A stretch of 64,000 nt of DNA from Gordonibacter urolithinfaciens (GTDB lineage: Bacteria > Actinomycetota > Coriobacteriia > Coriobacteriales > Eggerthellaceae). The stretch is from assembly GCF_900199375.1 (NCBI RefSeq), contig NZ_LT900217.1, forward strand, positions 1,798,001-1,862,000, given 5' to 3'. The stretch's first letter is position 1. Each line of letters opens with the position of its first letter. Below the pieces are notes generated by a model, which searched no databases, was not told the origin of the DNA, and was given only the letters and a program-made list of their open reading frames with translations. The position numbers and the translations under genes are program-made. This document shows, piece after piece, positions 27,292 through 35,582 of the stretch.

Positions 27292-27489
27292 CTACGCGTC
27301 TTTCTCGAAGACCAGGTCGATTTTGCGTATACGGGCGTTGCTGTCGACTTCGGTGATGATGGAGCCGACGTAGCGGTAGCCGCGCGCCGCGTAATCATCG
27401 ATGATCTCGCGGTGTTCCGAGATGCCGAATCCAACCATGATTACTTCACGCTTCTTGTAGTCGACGCTCACGTACTCGTACTCCCTCAC
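27292..27489 (-). CDS. DUF4177-like small protein
   Basis: A 65-residue protein read from a GTG with AAAGGGG seven bases upstream. The pattern REYEYVSVDYKKRE ... REIIDDYAARGYRYVGSI is that of DUF4177, small alpha-beta proteins that begin with a tyrosine-rich strand and contain a conserved ANEG/ARGWR-type turn. The function is unknown. It is convergent with rarD. Confidence 0.75.
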   Translation of the reverse strand: MREYEYVSVDYKKREVIMVGFGISEHREIIDDYAARGYRYVGSIITEVDSNARIRKIDLVFEKDA

Positions 27490-27664
27490 GGCGCACCCCT
27501 TTCGGTCGACTCGCCTCGGGGCATATCTTAGAGCCTGCTGCGCTAAGCCGCAAGGACGCGCAAAAGACAGGCAACGTGCGCGCTCCGCCGACCTGTTTGC
27601 TGTACAATTGCAACGTTTTGCCGTGGGGGCAATATCGTACAAGACTTTTTCGGAGGGGTGTGGC

Positions 27665-29155
27665 ATGGCCGAGGCCAACCAACCAAACAGAGGCGGAGCG
27701 ACGAGCGGGGCCGTGCGGGGGAGTAGAGCGGCCGAGCTCGGATCAGACGTCGCCAAGCGCGAGCGGTTCGGCTCGCGTCTGGGCTTCATCCTGATATCCG
27801 CGGGATGCGCCATCGGCCTGGGCAACGTATGGCGCTTTCCCTATATCACGGGCGAGTACGGCGGCGCGGCGTTCGTGCTCATGTACCTCGTGTTCCTCGT
27901 CATCCTGGGCCTTCCCGTCATGGTCATGGAGTTCGCCGTGGGCCGTGCCAGCCAGAAGAGCTCGGCGGTGGCGTTCGACACGCTGCAGCCTTCGCGGAAG
28001 TGGCACTGGTTCTCATGGTGGGGCTACATCGGGTGCATGGTGCTCATGATGTTCTACACCACGGTGGGCGGCTGGATGCTGTCGTTCGTGGTGAAGATGG
28101 GCACGGGCGCGTTCAACGGCCTGGACAGCGCGGGCGTCGGCGCCGTGTTCAACGACATGCTGGCGAACCCCACCGAGCTGGTCGGCTGGATGCTCGTGGT
28201 CATCGTGCTGGGCTTCCTCGTGTGCAGCCTGGGCTTGCAGAAGGGCGTCGAGCGCATCACGAAGGTGATGATGATCTGCCTCTTGGGCATCATGGCGGTG
28301 CTCGTGGTGCGTGCGGTCACGCTGCCGGGCGGTCTCGAGGGCCTCAAGTTCTACCTTATCCCCGACTTCGGCAAGCTGTTCGCCGGCACCACGACCGCCG
28401 AACAATGGGCAACGTTCGGCGACGCGGTGTACGCGGCTATGGGCCAAGCGTTCTTCACGCTGTCGCTGGGCATCTCGGCCATGGAGATCTTCGGCAGCTA
28501 CATCGGCAAGGAGCGCTCGCTCACCGGCGAGGCGCTGCGCATCTGCGGCCTCGACACTGCCGTGGCACTCGTGGCGGGCCTCATCATCTTCCCCGCGTGC
28601 TTCGCGTTCGCCGTGCAGCCCGACAGCGGCCCGGGGCTCGTGTTCGTCACGCTGCCCAGTGTGTTCAACCAGATGCCGATGGGGCAGCTGTGGGGCGCGC
28701 TGTTCTTCGTGTTCATGAGCTTTGCCGCGCTGTCCACCATCATCGCGGTGTTCGAGAATCTCATCAGCTGGTCGATGGACAAGTGGGGTTGGACGCGCAA
28801 GACCGCCGTCGCGCGCACGGCCATCATCGTGACGGTGCTCAGCCTGCCGTGCGCCCTCGGGTTCAACGTGCTGGCTGGCGTGCAGATTCCGGCTATCGGC
28901 GACATCCAGTCCATCGAGGACTTCATCGTGTCGAACAACCTGCTGCCGCTGGGCAGTCTGTTCTACGTGCTGTTCTGCGTGACGAAGGGCGGCTGGGGCT
29001 GGGATAACTTCCTGGCCGAGGCCGACACCGGCAAGGGCATCCGCTTCCCGCGCTGGTTGAAGCTGTGGCTGAAGTTCGGCATACCCGCGCTCATCTTGGT
29101 GATCTTCGTGATGGGCTACGTGCCGAAGATCACCGTGTGGCTGGGGATGGCGTAG
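27665..29155 (+). CDS. Neurotransmitter:sodium symporter (NSS) family transporter
   Basis: This 496-residue sodium-coupled transporter probably takes up an amino acid or amine. The N-terminal FGSRLGFILISAGCAIGLGNVWRFPYITGEYGGAAF is the conserved TM1 sodium/substrate site of LeuT-like proteins. About 11-12 helices follow, typical of the short prokaryotic NSS proteins. It has a 35-residue hydrophilic N-terminus. The ATG at 27665 is preceded by CGGAGGGG. No partner gene is adjacent. Confidence 0.92.
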   Translation: MAEANQPNRGGATSGAVRGSRAAELGSDVAKRERFGSRLGFILISAGCAIGLGNVWRFPYITGEYGGAAFVLMYLVFLVILGLPVMVMEFAVGRASQKSSAVAFDTLQPSRKWHWFSWWGYIGCMVLMMFYTTVGGWMLSFVVKMGTGAFNGLDSAGVGAVFNDMLANPTELVGWMLVVIVLGFLVCSLGLQKGVERITKVMMICLLGIMAVLVVRAVTLPGGLEGLKFYLIPDFGKLFAGTTTAEQWATFGDAVYAAMGQAFFTLSLGISAMEIFGSYIGKERSLTGEALRICGLDTAVALVAGLIIFPACFAFAVQPDSGPGLVFVTLPSVFNQMPMGQLWGALFFVFMSFAALSTIIAVFENLISWSMDKWGWTRKTAVARTAIIVTVLSLPCALGFNVLAGVQIPAIGDIQSIEDFIVSNNLLPLGSLFYVLFCVTKGGWGWDNFLAEADTGKGIRFPRWLKLWLKFGIPALILVIFVMGYVPKITVWLGMA

Positions 29156-29168
29156 GTCGAGACGACGG

Positions 29169-29338
29169 TTTTTGCACAGTAATCACCGGATTATTGCATC
29201 GGGGCCTTTCGGAGCGCTCTTTTTTCGGAAGCAGAGCAACAGCGACATGGGGAAATGTTCGCAAGTCTTCACGGGCGGGATGCGAAGAGCGAATTGCCAG
29301 TGTCGAAGATGCAATAATCGGTGAAAAGCGTGCAGATT
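29169..29338. repeat. 170-bp palindromic element (family B)
   Basis: The left end TTGCACAGTAATCACCGGAT and the right end, which read inverted contains CACCGATTATTGCATC, pair over most of about 30 bp. No gene is present. The end sequence (CACAG-AATCACCG-AT--TTGC) is shared with the element at 53233-53392, so both belong to one family. Confidence 0.7.
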
Positions 29339-29407
29339 GGCGTGCGCGTCGGGCTCAAGGCAGCATCGTCGCCGCAATCTCGGTGGGCACGGTCGGCGCA
29401 ACCGGGC

Positions 29408-29815
29408 CTATCGGTTGCTCGCGGCTTGGCCGGCCAAGGTTTCCAGGAGCTGCTGCATCTTCGCGATGACGGGCAGGTCGCCCAGGCCATAGCGGGCGGC
29501 AAGCTCCTTCATCTGGGGGAACGCGATCTGCGTGCGGCCCGCCTCGTCTTCCCAGATGGAGATGCGCAGGGGAAGCTCGATCGCTATGCGCTGGTCGGCT
29601 TGCATGAGCGCGGTGCCAACTTGGGGCGAGCCGAACACCACGACCGTGGTGGGTCGCAGGTCGAGGCCCGCTCCTTCGGCGTTCTGCGCGTGGTCGAACG
29701 TGGCGAACACGGGGATGGACCGCGCCGCCAGCTCGTCTGTGAGGCGGCGGACCGTCTCGTCTACGGGCAGGCTCCCTACGGTCAGGTGCAGGTTGCGAGA
29801 TTCCGGTTGGCCCAT
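29408..29815 (-). CDS. DUF302 family protein
   Basis: A 135-residue cytoplasmic protein of the DUF302 family: VDETVRRLTDELAARSIPVFATFDHAQNAEGAGLDL, then TTVVVFGSPQVGTALMQ and ELPLRISIWED. The function is unknown; members can bind small ligands. An in-frame start 102 bases upstream exists, but the ATG at 29815 has GAAGGAG five bases before it and begins at the domain. Confidence 0.88.
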   Translation of the reverse strand: MGQPESRNLHLTVGSLPVDETVRRLTDELAARSIPVFATFDHAQNAEGAGLDLRPTTVVVFGSPQVGTALMQADQRIAIELPLRISIWEDEAGRTQIAFPQMKELAARYGLGDLPVIAKMQQLLETLAGQAASNR

Positions 29816-30065
29816 GGAAACTCCTTCGATGGCTGCGGTTGGAGGCGCGGTTGCGGCGGCGGCAGTTGCGTCGGTCGCAGCTGCCTCGGCGATCGCGCGG
29901 CGGTGCAGCTCCACCATAGCGCGCTCCTGCGCGCTTGCGCCCGGTTAGCGCAGTTTGTCCGGAAACGGTTGCCTGGGCACCGTGGGCGCCGGGCTCGAGA
30001 GCCTTATAATGCGTGATGGTTGTTGGACGGGCGCTCAGCGCCCGAGGACGAGGGAGTTCGAGATC

Positions 30066-31022
30066 ATGGCCGAGGCGATGGCGGGAAAGCGACGGTTCTC
30101 CATTCTGGGCGATTCCATCAGCACGTTCGAGGGATGCAACCCGACGGGCTTCCGCGTGTTCTACGAGGGCGAGCGCTGCGCTGCCACGGGCGTGCGCGAG
30201 GCGCGCGACACGTGGTGGGCGCAGGTGGTCGACGCGCTGGGCGGCGAGCTTCTGGCGAACGGGTCGTTCTCGGGCAGCATGGTGGAGGGCGCGGGCTTCC
30301 CGGCCGGCGACAGCGCGGAGCGCGTCGCGGCCCTCGCGCGCGACGGGCAGGCCCCCGATGCGGTCCTCGTGTTCATGGGCATCAACGACTACGGCTGGGG
30401 CGGCGCCGACGCGCAGGCGGCCGGACGGGGCAACGCGCTGCCGGCCTGCCTGGACGTCGACGCGCTCGGCGAGCAGCGCGAGCCCGGTCTGGCCGCCTCC
30501 GATGCGGTCGAGCGGTTCGGAGCTGCGTACGGGTCGATGCTCGCGCGCCTGCGCACGGCCTACCCGCAGGCCGAGGTGTGGTGCTGCACGCTCTGCCCCG
30601 GTCGCGTGGTCGGCCGCGACGGCTCCACGTTCGCCTACCGCCTGCGCGGCGTGCCCTTCGACGCATACAACGACGCCATCCGCGCCGCGGCCCGCGCACA
30701 CGGCTGCCGCGTGGCCGATGTGCGCGCACTCGGTCGCGACTACGAGGCCTTGGACGGCACGCATCCCACGGCACGGGGCATGCGCCAATTCGCAGGGTTG
30801 ATGTTGCGCGCGATGGAGGCTGCGGACAACGCCGCGGGCTCGGCGCTGGGCGGCAGCTCGGCGTTGGGCGTCGTCGCGCTCCCCGGCGTCGCCGCGCTGC
30901 GCGCCGCCGCCCACGACGCCCCGCCCTCGGCCGAGCGCTGCTCGGAGCCTTCCTGCATAGGCTGCCCCCATGCCGCCTCCACCGGCGGCAAGTGGCTGCT
31001 TGTCTGCGAACGGGGGATATGA
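30066..31022 (+). CDS. SGNH/GDSL-family hydrolase
   Basis: This 318-residue esterase/lipase-like protein of the SGNH superfamily shows block I FSILGDSIS with the nucleophilic serine, the block II glycine region, block III GINDYGWGG with Asn, and block V DGTHPTARGM with the Asp-His pair. There is no signal peptide, so it is likely cytoplasmic. The last 60 residues are Ala/Ser-rich and end in a cysteine-containing stretch (CSEPSCIGCPHA) that may bind a metal. GAGGGAG precedes the ATG and a TATAAT at 30005-30010 is a likely -10. Confidence 0.88.
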   Translation: MAEAMAGKRRFSILGDSISTFEGCNPTGFRVFYEGERCAATGVREARDTWWAQVVDALGGELLANGSFSGSMVEGAGFPAGDSAERVAALARDGQAPDAVLVFMGINDYGWGGADAQAAGRGNALPACLDVDALGEQREPGLAASDAVERFGAAYGSMLARLRTAYPQAEVWCCTLCPGRVVGRDGSTFAYRLRGVPFDAYNDAIRAAARAHGCRVADVRALGRDYEALDGTHPTARGMRQFAGLMLRAMEAADNAAGSALGGSSALGVVALPGVAALRAAAHDAPPSAERCSEPSCIGCPHAASTGGKWLLVCERGI

Positions 31023-31122
31023 GGGCGCTTGCCCTGCGGAGCGCTTCACAGGGCGGATCAGCAGTCTCTCGGCGGTATTCCTCTGCCGCTTAGGCGTTGT
31101 TTGGAATTGCCGCCCACCCTCC

Positions 31123-31150
31123 TTGACATCGCCCCGCGTCGTACTAAAAT
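31123..31150 (+). promoter_or_regulatory. htpG promoter, sigma-A type
   Basis: TTGACA at 31123-31128, a 16-bp spacer, and TAAAAT at 31145-31150. The predicted transcription start falls at the beginning of the CIRCE-like repeat. Confidence 0.8.
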
Positions 31151-31156
31151 CTCGTT

Positions 31157-31183
31157 TTAGCACTCGAAGGCTTGGACTGCTAG
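31157..31183 (+). promoter_or_regulatory. CIRCE-like HrcA operator upstream of htpG
   Basis: TTAGCACTC, nine bases, then GACTGCTAG. The left arm matches the CIRCE consensus perfectly and the right arm matches at seven of nine positions (consensus GAGTGCTAA). It lies directly after the -10 of the htpG promoter, the usual position for HrcA repression. Confidence 0.75.
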
Positions 31184-31242
31184 CACACAGGGCAGTCCGA
31201 CCGCTTGACGAAGGAACGTACCCGAAAGGAAGCGACGCCGCC

Positions 31243-33168
31243 ATGCGCAAGTTCAAAACAGAGAGCAAGAAGCTGCTCGACCTCATGATCAACTCCATCT
31301 ACACGAACCGCGAGATATTCCTGCGCGAGCTCGTCTCGAACGCGTCGGACGCGGTGGACAAGCTCTACTTCAAGAGCCTCACCGACAAGTCCATCGAGCT
31401 CTCCAAGGACGAGCTTGCCATCCAGGTGAGCTTCGACAAGGACGCCCGCACCGTCACCGTGAGCGACAGCGGCATCGGCATGACGAAGGACGAGCTCGAC
31501 CGCAACCTGGGCACCATCGCGCACTCGGACTCCATGGCGTTCAAGATGGAGAACGACGAGGTGCAGGGCGACGACGTGGACATCATCGGCCAGTTCGGCG
31601 TGGGCTTCTACTCCTCGTTCATGGTGGGCAAGAGCGTGCGCGTGGTGTCGAAGGCCTACGGCAGCGACGAGGCCTGGGCCTGGGAGAGCGACGGCGTGGA
31701 GGGCTACACCATCGAGCCGGCCGAGCGCGCCGAGCACGGCACCGACGTCATCATCACGCTCAAGGACAACACCGACGAGGACTCCTACGACGGCTACCTG
31801 TCCGAGTACGGCCTAAAAGACCTGGTCAAGCGCTACAGCAACTACGTGCGCTACCCCATCCGCATGGAGGTGACGAAGTCGCGCGAGCTGCCCAAGCCCG
31901 AAGATGCCGGCGACGACTACGTGCCGCAGTTCGAGAACTACCAGGAGCTCGACACGGTGAACTCCATGATCCCCATCTGGAAGCGCCGCAAGTCCGAGGT
32001 CGACCAGGAGGAGTACAACGAGTTCTACAAGGCCGACTTCCACGACTTCGCCGACCCGGCCCGCACCATCTCCGTGCACGCGGAGGGCGCGCTGTCCTAC
32101 GACGCGCTGCTGTTCGTGCCGAGCCGCGCGCCGTTCGACCTGTACAGCCGCGACTACCAGAAGGGCCTCGCGCTCTACAGCTCCAACGTGCTTATCATGG
32201 AGAAGTGCGAGGAGCTGCTGCCCGACTACTACAACTTCGTGCACGGCGTGGTGGACAGCCAGGACCTGCAGCTGAACATCAGCCGCGAGACGCTGCAGCA
32301 CAACAGCCAGCTGCGCGCCATCGCCAAGAAGATCGAGAAGAAGATCACGTCGGACCTCGAGGACATGCGCGACAACGACCGCGAAGGCTACGAGGCGTTC
32401 TTCGAGAACTTCGGCCGCGGTCTGAAGTACGGCATCTACGCCAGCTACGGCTCGCAGAAGGACACGCTGGCCGACTTGCTGCTGTACTACTCCGCGAAGC
32501 AGGACAAGCTGGTCACGCTGGCCGAGTACTTCGAGGCCATGCCCGAGGACCAGCCGGCCATCTACTACGCCGCCGGCGATTCGGTAGAGCGCCTGAACAA
32601 GATGCCCATCGTGAAGACGGTGCTGGGCAAGGGGTACGACGTGCTGCTGTGCACGCAGGACGTGGACGAGTTCTGCTTCACCGCCATGCGTGACTACGGT
32701 GCGAACGAGGACGGCGAGGGCGCGAAGGAGCTCAAGAACGTGGCGTCCGGCGACCTCGACTTCGCCACCGAGGATGAGAAGAAGGAAGCCGAAGAGGCCA
32801 CGAAGGAGAACGAGGACCTGTTCAAGGCGCTGAAGGACGCGCTCGGCAACGAGGTGACGAAGGTGGCCGTGTCCGCGCGCCTCACCGACGCGCCTGCGTG
32901 CGTGACCACCGAGGGCCCCGTGTCGCTGGAGATGGAGCGCGTGCTGTCGAAGGGCCCCGAGGGCCCCGACGGCGTGAAGTCGCAGCGCGTGCTGGAGCTG
33001 AATGCCAAGCACCCGGTGTTCGACACGCTGAAGGCCGCCCACGAGGCCGGTGACGCCGACAAGGTGCGCCTCTACGCCGACCTGCTGTACAACCAGGCGC
33101 TGCTGGTTGAGGGCATGCCCATCGACGATCCGGTCGCTTTCGCCCAGAACGTCGCGAAGCTGATGTAA
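31243..33168 (+). CDS. htpG: Chaperone HtpG (bacterial Hsp90)
   Basis: A 641-residue Hsp90. The N-terminal ATPase begins FKTESKKLLDLMINSIYTNREIFLRELVSNASDA and includes the nucleotide-site motifs VSDSGIGMTKDEL, GTIAHS and IGQFGVGFYSSFMV. The middle domain has LPLNISRE-like LQLNISRETLQHN, and the C-terminal dimerisation domain is complete. AAAGGAA lies about ten bases before the ATG. Expression is probably heat-induced through the CIRCE-like operator upstream. Confidence 0.97.
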   Translation: MRKFKTESKKLLDLMINSIYTNREIFLRELVSNASDAVDKLYFKSLTDKSIELSKDELAIQVSFDKDARTVTVSDSGIGMTKDELDRNLGTIAHSDSMAFKMENDEVQGDDVDIIGQFGVGFYSSFMVGKSVRVVSKAYGSDEAWAWESDGVEGYTIEPAERAEHGTDVIITLKDNTDEDSYDGYLSEYGLKDLVKRYSNYVRYPIRMEVTKSRELPKPEDAGDDYVPQFENYQELDTVNSMIPIWKRRKSEVDQEEYNEFYKADFHDFADPARTISVHAEGALSYDALLFVPSRAPFDLYSRDYQKGLALYSSNVLIMEKCEELLPDYYNFVHGVVDSQDLQLNISRETLQHNSQLRAIAKKIEKKITSDLEDMRDNDREGYEAFFENFGRGLKYGIYASYGSQKDTLADLLLYYSAKQDKLVTLAEYFEAMPEDQPAIYYAAGDSVERLNKMPIVKTVLGKGYDVLLCTQDVDEFCFTAMRDYGANEDGEGAKELKNVASGDLDFATEDEKKEAEEATKENEDLFKALKDALGNEVTKVAVSARLTDAPACVTTEGPVSLEMERVLSKGPEGPDGVKSQRVLELNAKHPVFDTLKAAHEAGDADKVRLYADLLYNQALLVEGMPIDDPVAFAQNVAKLM

Positions 33169-33213
33169 TCAGGTTCCGACGGCCTGCCGGCCGCCGGAAC
33201 GACTCGACGCTGC

Positions 33214-33314
33214 GAAGCCCCCTGGCACCCGATCTTGCCGCGATCCCGGAGGTTCGCGTACCGAAGTACGCTTCACCTCCGCGATCCCGCCAATCTCGGG
33301 CACCAGGGGGCTTC
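33214..33314. repeat. 101-bp near-palindrome after htpG
   Basis: GAAGCCCCCTGG at 33214-33225 pairs with CCAGGGGGCTTC at 33303-33314. The centre contains a perfect stem GCGTAC-CGAA-GTACGC flanked by GGAGGT/ACCTCC. It may act as a bidirectional terminator or be a repetitive palindromic element; there is no T tract. Confidence 0.7.
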
Positions 33315-33761
33315 TCGCTGACTTACTACGCCAACCTGCACGGCCATTTTCGCGCCTCCGGCGCGAAGGGGCGCCCTGCGGGCGCCCCGGCTGCGGACGC
33401 TCCGGCTCCTACCTGCGAGCTCCTTCTCGCGCTGGCGCATGAGCGTGTGGCCGCTGCGCGCCCGCACGGGCAACCTGCGCGGCAGTTATGCGCCCTCCGG
33501 GCGCATGGGCGGGCAGCTGCGCTTCCCGCCCATGCCACCTGCACGGTTGTTCTCGCGCTGGCGCGCGAGGGGCGCGGCTCCTGCGGAGCGCACCCGTATT
33601 CGCGCTCCGCGCGAACGGATGTTTCACGTGAAACATCCGAGGGAAGGCGCGCCTCGCCCTCCTTTGTTATCGACTTGTTTCCCGTTCTCGCACGTGCCGC
33701 GCGCTACTGTGCGGAAAGCGCTATCATCGGCGCATGACGAAGCCGAGCGCTAGGAGGACCC
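33315..33761. other. Structured GC-rich intergenic region around parS
   Basis: There is no credible gene in this 447-bp stretch. It holds several short hairpins (for example GGGGCGCC/GGCGCCCC around 33368-33388), a 15-bp direct repeat TTCTCGCGCTGGCGC at 33424-33438 and 33550-33564, and the parS site at 33620-33635. CTAGGAGGA before 33762 is the ribosome site of the nitroreductase. Confidence 0.5.
33620..33635. other. parS: parS centromere site (intergenic)
   Basis: A second perfect copy of TGTTTCACGTGAAACA, in the non-coding stretch upstream of the nitroreductase gene and 29.9 kb from the copy inside menD. Confidence 0.9.
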
Positions 33762-34268
33762 ATGGCAGATGTGATTTTCAAACGGGCGAGCGTGCGAAGG
33801 TTCACGGACGATCCGATGACCGATGACGAGGTGCGCGCCCTGCTGCGTGCGGGCATGGCAGCACCTTCGGGTGGCAACCAGCAGCCGTGGGAGTTCTACG
33901 TGGCCCGCGACCGGGCCACGTTGCAGCTGTTGTCCGAGGCCAGCCCCTATGCGAAACCGGCGGCCGGCGCTGCTTGCGCCATCGTGCCGTGCATGCGCAC
34001 GGAGGGCCTGCGCTTTCCCGAGATCGCCGTGCAGGACATGAGCGCCTGCGTGGAGAACATCCTGCTGGAGGCCGTCGACCTTGGCTTCGGCGCCGTGTGG
34101 ATGGGCATCGCGCCTGAGCCGGAGCGCATGGCCGCCGTGTCCGAGATCGTGGGTGCGCCGGCGGGGCTGGAGCCGTTTGCCGTCATCGCGTTGGGCTATC
34201 CGGAGTCCGAGCCACGCGCCAAGGGCAAGGACCGCTATGCCGAGGACCGTGTGCACTGGTTGAGCTAA
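33762..34268 (+). CDS. Nitroreductase family protein
   Basis: A 168-residue FMN-dependent nitroreductase-fold enzyme, short and typical of the single-domain group. RASVRRFTDDPMTDDEV is the N-terminal FMN phosphate-binding arginine pair, APSGGNQQPWEFYV the conserved Ser-x-x-N-x-Q/P-W region, and GFGAVWMGI and ALGYPESEP close the flavin site. The reduced substrate is unknown. It has a strong CTAGGAGGA ribosome site. Confidence 0.93.
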   Translation: MADVIFKRASVRRFTDDPMTDDEVRALLRAGMAAPSGGNQQPWEFYVARDRATLQLLSEASPYAKPAAGAACAIVPCMRTEGLRFPEIAVQDMSACVENILLEAVDLGFGAVWMGIAPEPERMAAVSEIVGAPAGLEPFAVIALGYPESEPRAKGKDRYAEDRVHWLS

Positions 34269-34354
34269 ACGAGGCGGCGTAGGCAGGCGAAGGCATGTGC
34301 CGTGCGTGCCGTGGATGCCATGTCCTGCGGAGGCGGCATCGATGATGAAACTTT

Positions 34355-34391
34355 GCAAATTTCGAAAATTTTCTTTCAGAATTTGCGAAAT
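34355..34391. terminator. AT-rich inverted repeat between convergent genes
   Basis: GCAAATT at 34355-34361 pairs with AATTTGC at 34380-34386, flanked by ATTTCG/CGAAAT. It is the only AT-rich stretch locally and sits between the nitroreductase and activase stops, so a bidirectional terminator is likely. Confidence 0.5.
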
Positions 34392-34394
34392 CCA

Positions 34395-35582
34395 CTATCC
34401 CGCCCGCACGGCTCCTTGGTCGCAGCGGTTGCCCCAGGAGTCGATGAGCTGCTCGTCGCGGTAGACGCAGATGATCTCGCAGTGGTTCGCGCACTTGGCG
34501 CACTCGATCTCGCGCGTCTTGAACGCGAAGTCTCCTACGGCCTGGAAGTCGAACGCCTCGCAGTCGGCGGTGCGCGAGGATGCGCCCGCGCCCGTCGACC
34601 CCGTGCCGGCCTCCGCCGCACTCGCCTCGGCGGCCAGCAGTGCCACGCCGAACGCGCCCATCAGGTGGCCGTCGGGGTCCACGAGCACGCTCATCCCCAA
34701 CATGTCCTCGAACGCGCGCACCACGCCCACGTTCTTGCTCACGCCGCCCTGGAACACCACGGGTGCGACGATCTTCTTGCCCTTGCCCACGTTGTTCAGG
34801 TAGTTCGACGCTACCGCGCGGCAGAGCCCCGCGATAATGTCCTCGCGCGCGTAGCCCACCTGTATCTTGTGCACCAGGTCGCTCTCGGCGAACACGGTGC
34901 AGCGCGCCGCGATGTTGGCCGGCCGCTTCGATGCCAGCGCGATCTCCCCGAACTCCTCCACCTCCACGCCAAGCCGCGCCGCCTGGCTCGACAGGAACGC
35001 GCCCGTGCCGGCCGCGCACAGCGTGTTCATGGCGTAGTCCACGGCTATGCCGTTCTCCACGCAGATGATCTTCGAGTCCTGCCCGCCTATCTCCAGGATG
35101 GTGCGCACGTCCGGATGCAGGTACGTCGTGCCCACGGCGTGCGCGGTGATCTCGTTCTTCACCACGGCCGCGCCCAGCATGGCCCCCACGAGGCGCCGTG
35201 CGCTTCCGGTGGTGCCCACGGCGCGCACGCGCATGGTCGCATGGTCGATCTGCGCGCCCAGGTCGGCCACCACCCGCCGCGCCGCATCCGTCGGGTTGCC
35301 CTCCGTCCACAGGTACGACCGCGCCACGATGGCGCGGTCGGCGTCCACGATGACGCCCTTCGTGGAGATGGACCCGATGTCTATTCCCAGGAAGCATTCC
35401 GCTCGCCCTGGCGAGACGAGCGGAATGCCCGACGCTGCGGTGCCCTCCGGCGCCGAACCTTGCCGCTCCAAGCCCTCCTCACGTGCAGAAACACGCTTCG
35501 TCTGCTTTTCACGGCAATCTTCGGCGCCGGAGGGCACCTCGCCGACGTCGGTGGTCAGGCCAGTTTCTTCCTGCTCCGTCAT
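34395..35582 (-). CDS. 2-hydroxyacyl-CoA dehydratase activase (BcrAD/BadFG/HgdC ATPase)
   Basis: A 395-residue ASKHA-fold ATPase that delivers a low-potential electron from a [4Fe-4S] cluster. Visible features are the phosphate loop GIDIGSISTKGVIVD, EIGGQDSK, and the two cluster cysteines in NTLCAAGTGAF and AARCTVFAESD. After the core comes a Cys motif (ECAKCANHCEIIC) near the C-terminus, normally seen at the domain joint of much larger fused activase proteins. The first 60 residues are hydrophilic linker. ATG overlaps the previous stop (ATGA), making it the third gene of a coupled operon. Confidence 0.88.
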   Translation of the reverse strand: MTEQEETGLTTDVGEVPSGAEDCREKQTKRVSAREEGLERQGSAPEGTAASGIPLVSPGRAECFLGIDIGSISTKGVIVDADRAIVARSYLWTEGNPTDAARRVVADLGAQIDHATMRVRAVGTTGSARRLVGAMLGAAVVKNEITAHAVGTTYLHPDVRTILEIGGQDSKIICVENGIAVDYAMNTLCAAGTGAFLSSQAARLGVEVEEFGEIALASKRPANIAARCTVFAESDLVHKIQVGYAREDIIAGLCRAVASNYLNNVGKGKKIVAPVVFQGGVSKNVGVVRAFEDMLGMSVLVDPDGHLMGAFGVALLAAEASAAEAGTGSTGAGASSRTADCEAFDFQAVGDFAFKTREIECAKCANHCEIICVYRDEQLIDSWGNRCDQGAVRAG

